Of a stretch of 64,000 nucleotides of DNA, positions 60,312-64,000 are shown piece by piece. The stretch covers positions 5,332,001 through 5,396,000 of the forward strand of contig NZ_CP009110.1 in NCBI RefSeq assembly GCF_000739085.1, read 5' to 3'. The notes under the pieces were generated by a model that was not told the origin of the DNA, did not search any database, and saw nothing but the letters and a program-made list of their open reading frames with translations. Source of the DNA: Amycolatopsis methanolica 239 (GTDB lineage Bacteria > Actinomycetota > Actinomycetes > Mycobacteriales > Pseudonocardiaceae). Both the position numbers and the translations under genes were made by a program. The number at the start of each line of letters is the position of its first letter. The stretch's first letter is position 1.

Positions 60312-61252
60312 TTCGCCTCCGCCATCTTGCGCGCGTGCGCGGCCGCGGCCTCGCGGACCCACGCGCCGTCCTCGTGCGCCTGCCGCCGCCGCGCCAGCCG
60401 CTCGGTGTTGCACGGGCCGTTGCCCGCGACGACCTGCTTCATCTCGTCCCAGTCGACCTGGCCGAAGTCGTAGTGCCCGCGGTCGGGGTTCCACTTCAGG
60501 TCCGGGTCGGGCAGGGTCACGCCGAGCGCCTCGGCCTGCGGCACCGTCATGTCGACGAACCGCTGGCGCAGCTCGTCGTTGGTGTGCCGCTTGATCTTCC
60601 ACGCCATCGACTGCGCGGTGTTGGCCGATTCGGCGTCCGGCGGGCCGAACATCATCAGCGACGGCCACCAGAACCGGTTCACCGCGTCCTGCACCATGTC
60701 CCGCTGCGCCTGCGTGCCCTTCATCATCGTCATCAGCAGCTCGTAGCCCTGCCGCTGGTGGAACGACTCCTCCTTGCAGATCCGGATCATCGCCCGGGCG
60801 TACGGCCCGTACGAGGACCGGCACAGCGGCACCTGGTTGCAGATCGCGGCGCCGTCGACGAGCCAGCCGATCGCGCCCACGTCGGCGAAGGTCAGCGTCG
60901 GGTAGTTGAAGATCGACGAGTACTTCTGCCGCCCGCTGATCAGCTTCTCGGTCAGGTCCCCGCGGTCCGCTCCCAGCGTCTCCGCGGCCGAGTACAGGTA
61001 CAGCCCGTGCCCGGCTTCGTCCTGCACCTTCGCCAGCAGGATCGCCTTGCGCCGCAACGACGGCGCGCGGGTGATCCAGTTGCCCTCCGGCTGCATGCCG
61101 ATGATCTCGGAGTGCGCGTGCTGCGCGATCTGCCGGATCATCGTCTTGCGGTAGCCCTCCGGCACCCAGTCCCGCGGCTCGATCCGCTGGTCCTTTTCGA
61201 TGGTGTGCTCGAAGTGCCGTTCGAGGTCCTGCTCGTCGAGCGTGGCGGTCAT
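60308..61252 (-). CDS. paaA: Phenylacetyl-CoA epoxidase catalytic subunit PaaA
   Basis: A 314-residue diiron monooxygenase subunit that epoxidises the ring of phenylacetyl-CoA. The iron ligands fall in [20 protein letters not shown] and [15 protein letters not shown], with [15 protein letters not shown] before them and [20 protein letters not shown] after. ATG at 61252 shares one base with the paaZ stop (TGATG), so translation is coupled. Confidence 0.97.
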   Translation of the reverse strand: MTATLDEQDLERHFEHTIEKDQRIEPRDWVPEGYRKTMIRQIAQHAHSEIIGMQPEGNWITRAPSLRRKAILLAKVQDEAGHGLYLYSAAETLGADRGDLTEKLISGRQKYSSIFNYPTLTFADVGAIGWLVDGAAICNQVPLCRSSYGPYARAMIRICKEESFHQRQGYELLMTMMKGTQAQRDMVQDAVNRFWWPSLMMFGPPDAESANTAQSMAWKIKRHTNDELRQRFVDMTVPQAEALGVTLPDPDLKWNPDRGHYDFGQVDWDEMKQVVAGNGPCNTERLARRRQAHEDGAWVREAAAAHARKMAEAK

Positions 61253-63297
61253 CAGTTCTTCTCCTTGGCAACCAGGGTGAGCACGTCGTACTTGGCGACG
61301 GACTCGCCCGCGGAGTTGGTCACGTCGGCGTCCCAGCGCACCTCGCCGTAGTCGGCGTTCTCGCGCGGGGTGATCTGCTTGGCGGTCAGCGTCACGGTCA
61401 GCTCGTCGCCGGGCTTGACCGGGGTGAGGAACCGCAGGTTCTCCAGGCCGTAGTTGGCCAGGACCGGTCCCGGCTCGGGCGAGACGAACAGGCCTGCCGC
61501 GAACGACACGACCAGGTAGCCGTGCGCCACGATGCCGCCGAACAGCGGGTTCGCGGCTGCCGCCTCGGGGTCGGTGTGGGCGTAGAAGGTGTCGCCGGTG
61601 AACTCGGCGAAGTGGTCCACGTCCTCCTGGGTCACGGTGCGCGGCCCGGCCACCACCGAGTCGCCGATCTTCAGCTCCGCCAGGGACTTGCGGAACGGGT
61701 GGACGTCCTCGGTGTTGCGCGGCGCGCCCTCGACCCAGCGACCGGTGACCGCCGACAGCACCTTCGGGCTGCCCTGCACGGCCGTGCGCTGCATGTGGTG
61801 CAGCACGCCGCGGATGCCGCCCATCTCCTCGCCGCCACCGGCGCGGCCAGGGCCTCCGTGCACCAGGCCCGGCATCGGCGAACCGTGGCCGGTCGATTCC
61901 TTCGCGTCGTCGGCGTCGAGCACGAGCAGGCGGCCGTGCCACGGGGCCACGCCGAGCACGACCTCGCGGGCGAACTGGGCGTCGCCGGTGACGACCGACC
62001 CGGCGAGGCTGCCCTGGCCGCGCGCGGCGTAGCCGATGACCTGCTCGACCGAGGTGTAGGGCATCAGCGTGGAGACCGGGCCGAAGGCCTCGACCTCGTG
62101 CGGCTCGGCGCGGTCGGCGTCGCCCTTGAGCAGCACCGGCGAGATGAACGCGCCGCGCTCGGCGTCGGCGTCGACCACGTCGACCCGCTCCGGGTCACCG
62201 AACACGATGCTGGAGGCGTCCTGCAGCGCCTTGAGCGAGCGGCGGACCTCCTCGCGCTGCTCCAGGCTGGCCAGCGCGCCCATGCGGACGCCCTCCGCCG
62301 AGGGGTTGCCGATCTTGACCTTCGCCAGGCGCTCGGCGGCGGCCTCGGCCACGTCGTCGAGCAGCTCGGCCGGCACGAACGCGCGGCGGATCGCGGTGCA
62401 CTTCTGTCCGGCCTTGACGGTCATCTCGGTGACCAGCTGCTTGACGTAGAGGTCGAACTCGGCCGTGCCGGGCCCCGCGTCCGGGCCGAGGATCGAGCAG
62501 TTCAGCGAGTCGGCCTCGGCGTTGAACCGCACAGCCTGGCGCACGATCACCGGGTGCGTGCGCAGCTTCTGCGCGGTCGACGCCGACCCGGTGAACGACA
62601 CCAGGTCCTGCTCGGTGAGGTGGTCCAGCAGGTCGCCGGCGCTGCCGGAGATCAGCTGCAGCGTGCCCTCGGGGATCAGACCGGATTCGATGATCAGCTC
62701 GACCACGCGCTCGGTCAGGTACGCGGTCTGGCTGGCCGGCTTGACCAGGCTCGGCACGCCGGCGAGGAACGCCGGGGCGAACTTCTCCAGCGGGCCCCAC
62801 ACCGGGAAGTTGAAGGCGTTGATCTGCACGGCGACGCCCCGCAGCGGGGTGGCGATGTGCTGGCCGAGGAACGTGCCGCCCTTGCTCAGGGGCTCCACGT
62901 TGCCGTCGACGTAGACGGTGTCGTTGGGCAGCTCGCGCTTGCCCTTGCCGGAGTAGGCGAACAGCACACCGATGCCGCCGTCGACGTCGAACTTCGAGTC
63001 GCCGAGCGTGGCGCCGGTCTTCGCGGACAGCTCGTACAGCTCGTCGCGGTGCTCGCGGAGGTGGGAGGCCACGGCTTTGAGCAGCGCGGCCCGCTGGTGG
63101 AAGGTCAGCTCGCGCAGGGCAGGTCCGCCGACGCGGCGGCCGTGGTCGAGCGCGGCGGCCATGTCGATGCCGGCGGAGGAGATCCGTGCGACCTCGGCGC
63201 CGGTGACCGCGTCGTGCAGAGGCACCCCCTCGCCCTCCCCGGTCCGCCAGCCGCCGCTGACGTAGCTGCGCAGCATCCTCGTCGACTGCTGGGCCAT
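61252..63297 (-). CDS. paaZ: Bifunctional oxepin-CoA hydrolase / 3-oxo-5,6-dehydrosuberyl-CoA semialdehyde dehydrogenase PaaZ
   Basis: A 681-residue two-domain enzyme, the same length as E. coli PaaZ. The N-terminal aldehyde dehydrogenase has [31 protein letters not shown] (general base Glu) and [14 protein letters not shown] (catalytic Cys). The C-terminal about 140 residues are a MaoC-type hydratase with [15 protein letters not shown] and [14 protein letters not shown], which opens the oxepin ring. ATG at 63297 has GAGGA close upstream; the longer open frame to 63612 is antisense to the crotonase gene. First gene of the paaZABCDE transcript. Confidence 0.97.
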   Translation of the reverse strand: MAQQSTRMLRSYVSGGWRTGEGEGVPLHDAVTGAEVARISSAGIDMAAALDHGRRVGGPALRELTFHQRAALLKAVASHLREHRDELYELSAKTGATLGDSKFDVDGGIGVLFAYSGKGKRELPNDTVYVDGNVEPLSKGGTFLGQHIATPLRGVAVQINAFNFPVWGPLEKFAPAFLAGVPSLVKPASQTAYLTERVVELIIESGLIPEGTLQLISGSAGDLLDHLTEQDLVSFTGSASTAQKLRTHPVIVRQAVRFNAEADSLNCSILGPDAGPGTAEFDLYVKQLVTEMTVKAGQKCTAIRRAFVPAELLDDVAEAAAERLAKVKIGNPSAEGVRMGALASLEQREEVRRSLKALQDASSIVFGDPERVDVVDADAERGAFISPVLLKGDADRAEPHEVEAFGPVSTLMPYTSVEQVIGYAARGQGSLAGSVVTGDAQFAREVVLGVAPWHGRLLVLDADDAKESTGHGSPMPGLVHGGPGRAGGGEEMGGIRGVLHHMQRTAVQGSPKVLSAVTGRWVEGAPRNTEDVHPFRKSLAELKIGDSVVAGPRTVTQEDVDHFAEFTGDTFYAHTDPEAAAANPLFGGIVAHGYLVVSFAAGLFVSPEPGPVLANYGLENLRFLTPVKPGDELTVTLTAKQITPRENADYGEVRWDADVTNSAGESVAKYDVLTLVAKEKN

Positions 63298-63326
63298 CGT
63301 TCCTCGCTTCCCCGGATTAACCAACC

Positions 63327-63334
63327 GAACGTTC
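63327..63334. promoter_or_regulatory. Candidate operator between paaZ and the divergent crotonase gene
   Basis: GAACGTTC is a perfect 8-bp palindrome in the imperfect wider dyad AACCGAACGTTCAGGA. It sits midway between the divergent starts at 63297 and 63359. TetR-type regulators of acyl-CoA pathways often bind such sites. The regulator gene is not in the window. Confidence 0.45.
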
Positions 63335-63358
63335 AGGAAGTCATGGTAGCGTCTCGAC

Positions 63359-64000
63359 ATGGCCGACGAAAGCACCAGTGACGTTGTTTCCGTTTCCCGC
63401 GAAGGCGCCGTGGCCACCGTGACGATGCTCCGGCCCGCCCTCACCGGCGAACTGAAGACCGAGCTGCGGGACGCGCTGGAGCGGGTGGCGGCCGACGATT
63501 CGGTCCGCGCCGTCGTGCTCACCGGCACCGGCCGGGCGTTCTGCGTGGGCCAGGACCTGGCCGAGCACGCCGACGCGCTGCGCGCCGACCCGGCCACGGC
63601 GTTCGCCACCATCGACGAGCACTACAACCCGATCGTCACCGCGCTGGCGACCATGCCGAAACCGGTGGTCGCGGCCGTCAACGGCACGTGCGTCGGCGCC
63701 GGGCTCGGGTTCGCGCTCGCCTGCGACCTGCGGGTCACCGCGGACACCGCGAAGTTCGGCACCGCGTTCACCGGGATTGGCCTGACCTGCGACTCCGGGC
63801 TCTCCGCCACCCTCGCGCGCGCCGTCGGCGCGGCCAGGGCGAGCGAACTCGTCCTGCTCGGCGAGACCTTCACCGCCACGCAGGCCGCGGAGTGGGGCGT
63901 CGCCGGACGCGTCGTGCCGCCCGACGAGGTGGCCGCGACCGCCGCCGCCCTGGCGGCCCGCCTGGCCGCGGGCCCCACGCGCGCCTACGCGGAGGCCAAG
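63359..64000 (+). CDS. paaG: Enoyl-CoA hydratase/isomerase, PaaG-like (3' end outside window)
   Basis: The open frame from ATG at 63359 runs to the last base (214 codons), so the stop is beyond the window. It is a crotonase-fold protein: GRAFCVGQDLAEHAD and NGTCVGAGLGFALACDLRV form the oxyanion hole for the acyl-CoA. GLTCDSGLSATLAR places an Asp where many hydratases have the second catalytic Glu, as in PaaG-type ring-isomerases. Divergent from paaZ, with a shared palindrome in between. PaaG converts the ring-epoxide to the oxepin form, the step before PaaZ. The PaaG assignment is inferred from context and that Asp. Confidence 0.82.
   Translation, partial: MADESTSDVVSVSREGAVATVTMLRPALTGELKTELRDALERVAADDSVRAVVLTGTGRAFCVGQDLAEHADALRADPATAFATIDEHYNPIVTALATMPKPVVAAVNGTCVGAGLGFALACDLRVTADTAKFGTAFTGIGLTCDSGLSATLARAVGAARASELVLLGETFTATQAAEWGVAGRVVPPDEVAATAAALAARLAAGPTRAYAEAK

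Overview
The window is chromosomal DNA from a high-GC actinomycete. Indications are the strong G/C bias at third codon positions, frequent GTG and TTG starts, an Lsr2-type N-terminal domain, DUF3052 and DUF3145 proteins, a homodimeric AceE pyruvate dehydrogenase beside an ahpE/DUF3052 pair, and a fasR-fabD-fabH-acpP-fabF cluster. By remembered gene order and protein similarity it looks most like the Pseudonocardiaceae (Amycolatopsis or a close relative). That placement is an inference; no 16S or database search was available. No plasmid or phage backbone, integrase, transposase, CRISPR array or PKS/NRPS cluster was found.

Region 1 (1-7.3 kb): 3' end of a sugar ABC permease, a small DUF1330-like gene and an IclR regulator. 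Next come three translationally coupled genes (alpha/beta hydrolase, macrolide-type glycosyltransferase, second hydrolase with a Cys in the nucleophile position), then an ADP-ribosylglycohydrolase, a methyltransferase and tRNA-Val. Region 2 (7.3-23.8 kb): core carbon and lipid metabolism. It holds ahpE, DUF3052, aceE, fasR and fabD-fabH-acpP-fabF, followed by a membrane protein and DUF3145. Between aceE and fasR sits a lactate module (lldD2-type dehydrogenase and lctP permease), split by an Mrr-like endonuclease with atypical composition and followed by pnuC.

Region 3 (24-36.6 kb): secreted subtilase, a divergent membrane protein, a flavin disulfide oxidoreductase, an unusual Lsr2-domain/histone-H1-like hybrid, two coupled flavin monooxygenases, YjbQ, an ABC-2-like membrane protein, a HAD phosphatase, proS and a VOC protein. 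Region 4 (37-49.6 kb): an IclR/MFS/2-hydroxyacid dehydrogenase unit, a Cys-rich mini-protein, Ku, a frameshifted WYL regulator, a large ATPase-LuxR regulator, a NanT-like transporter with a divergent GntR regulator, a PoxB-like enzyme and a YnfA-like protein. Region 5 (49.6-57.6 kb): a GT9 remnant, an F420-type oxidoreductase with TesB, a broken SGNH hydrolase, a glutamine-synthetase-like plus amidohydrolase pair (a split FluG arrangement), an S4 protein and a UMF1 transporter. Region 6 (57.6-64 kb): phenylacetate degradation, paaZ-A-B-C-D-E on the minus strand, with a divergent crotonase gene running off the window.

Two intergenic repeat families stand out. One is a 58-bp near-perfect palindrome with two copies. 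The other is a tandem array with a 52-54 bp period built on a self-complementary 17-bp core, present as six units near 23 kb and three units near 44.8 kb. Together with the Lsr2/H1 hybrid, these are the least conventional items here. Two genes carry apparent frameshifts, which could be real decay or base-calling errors.
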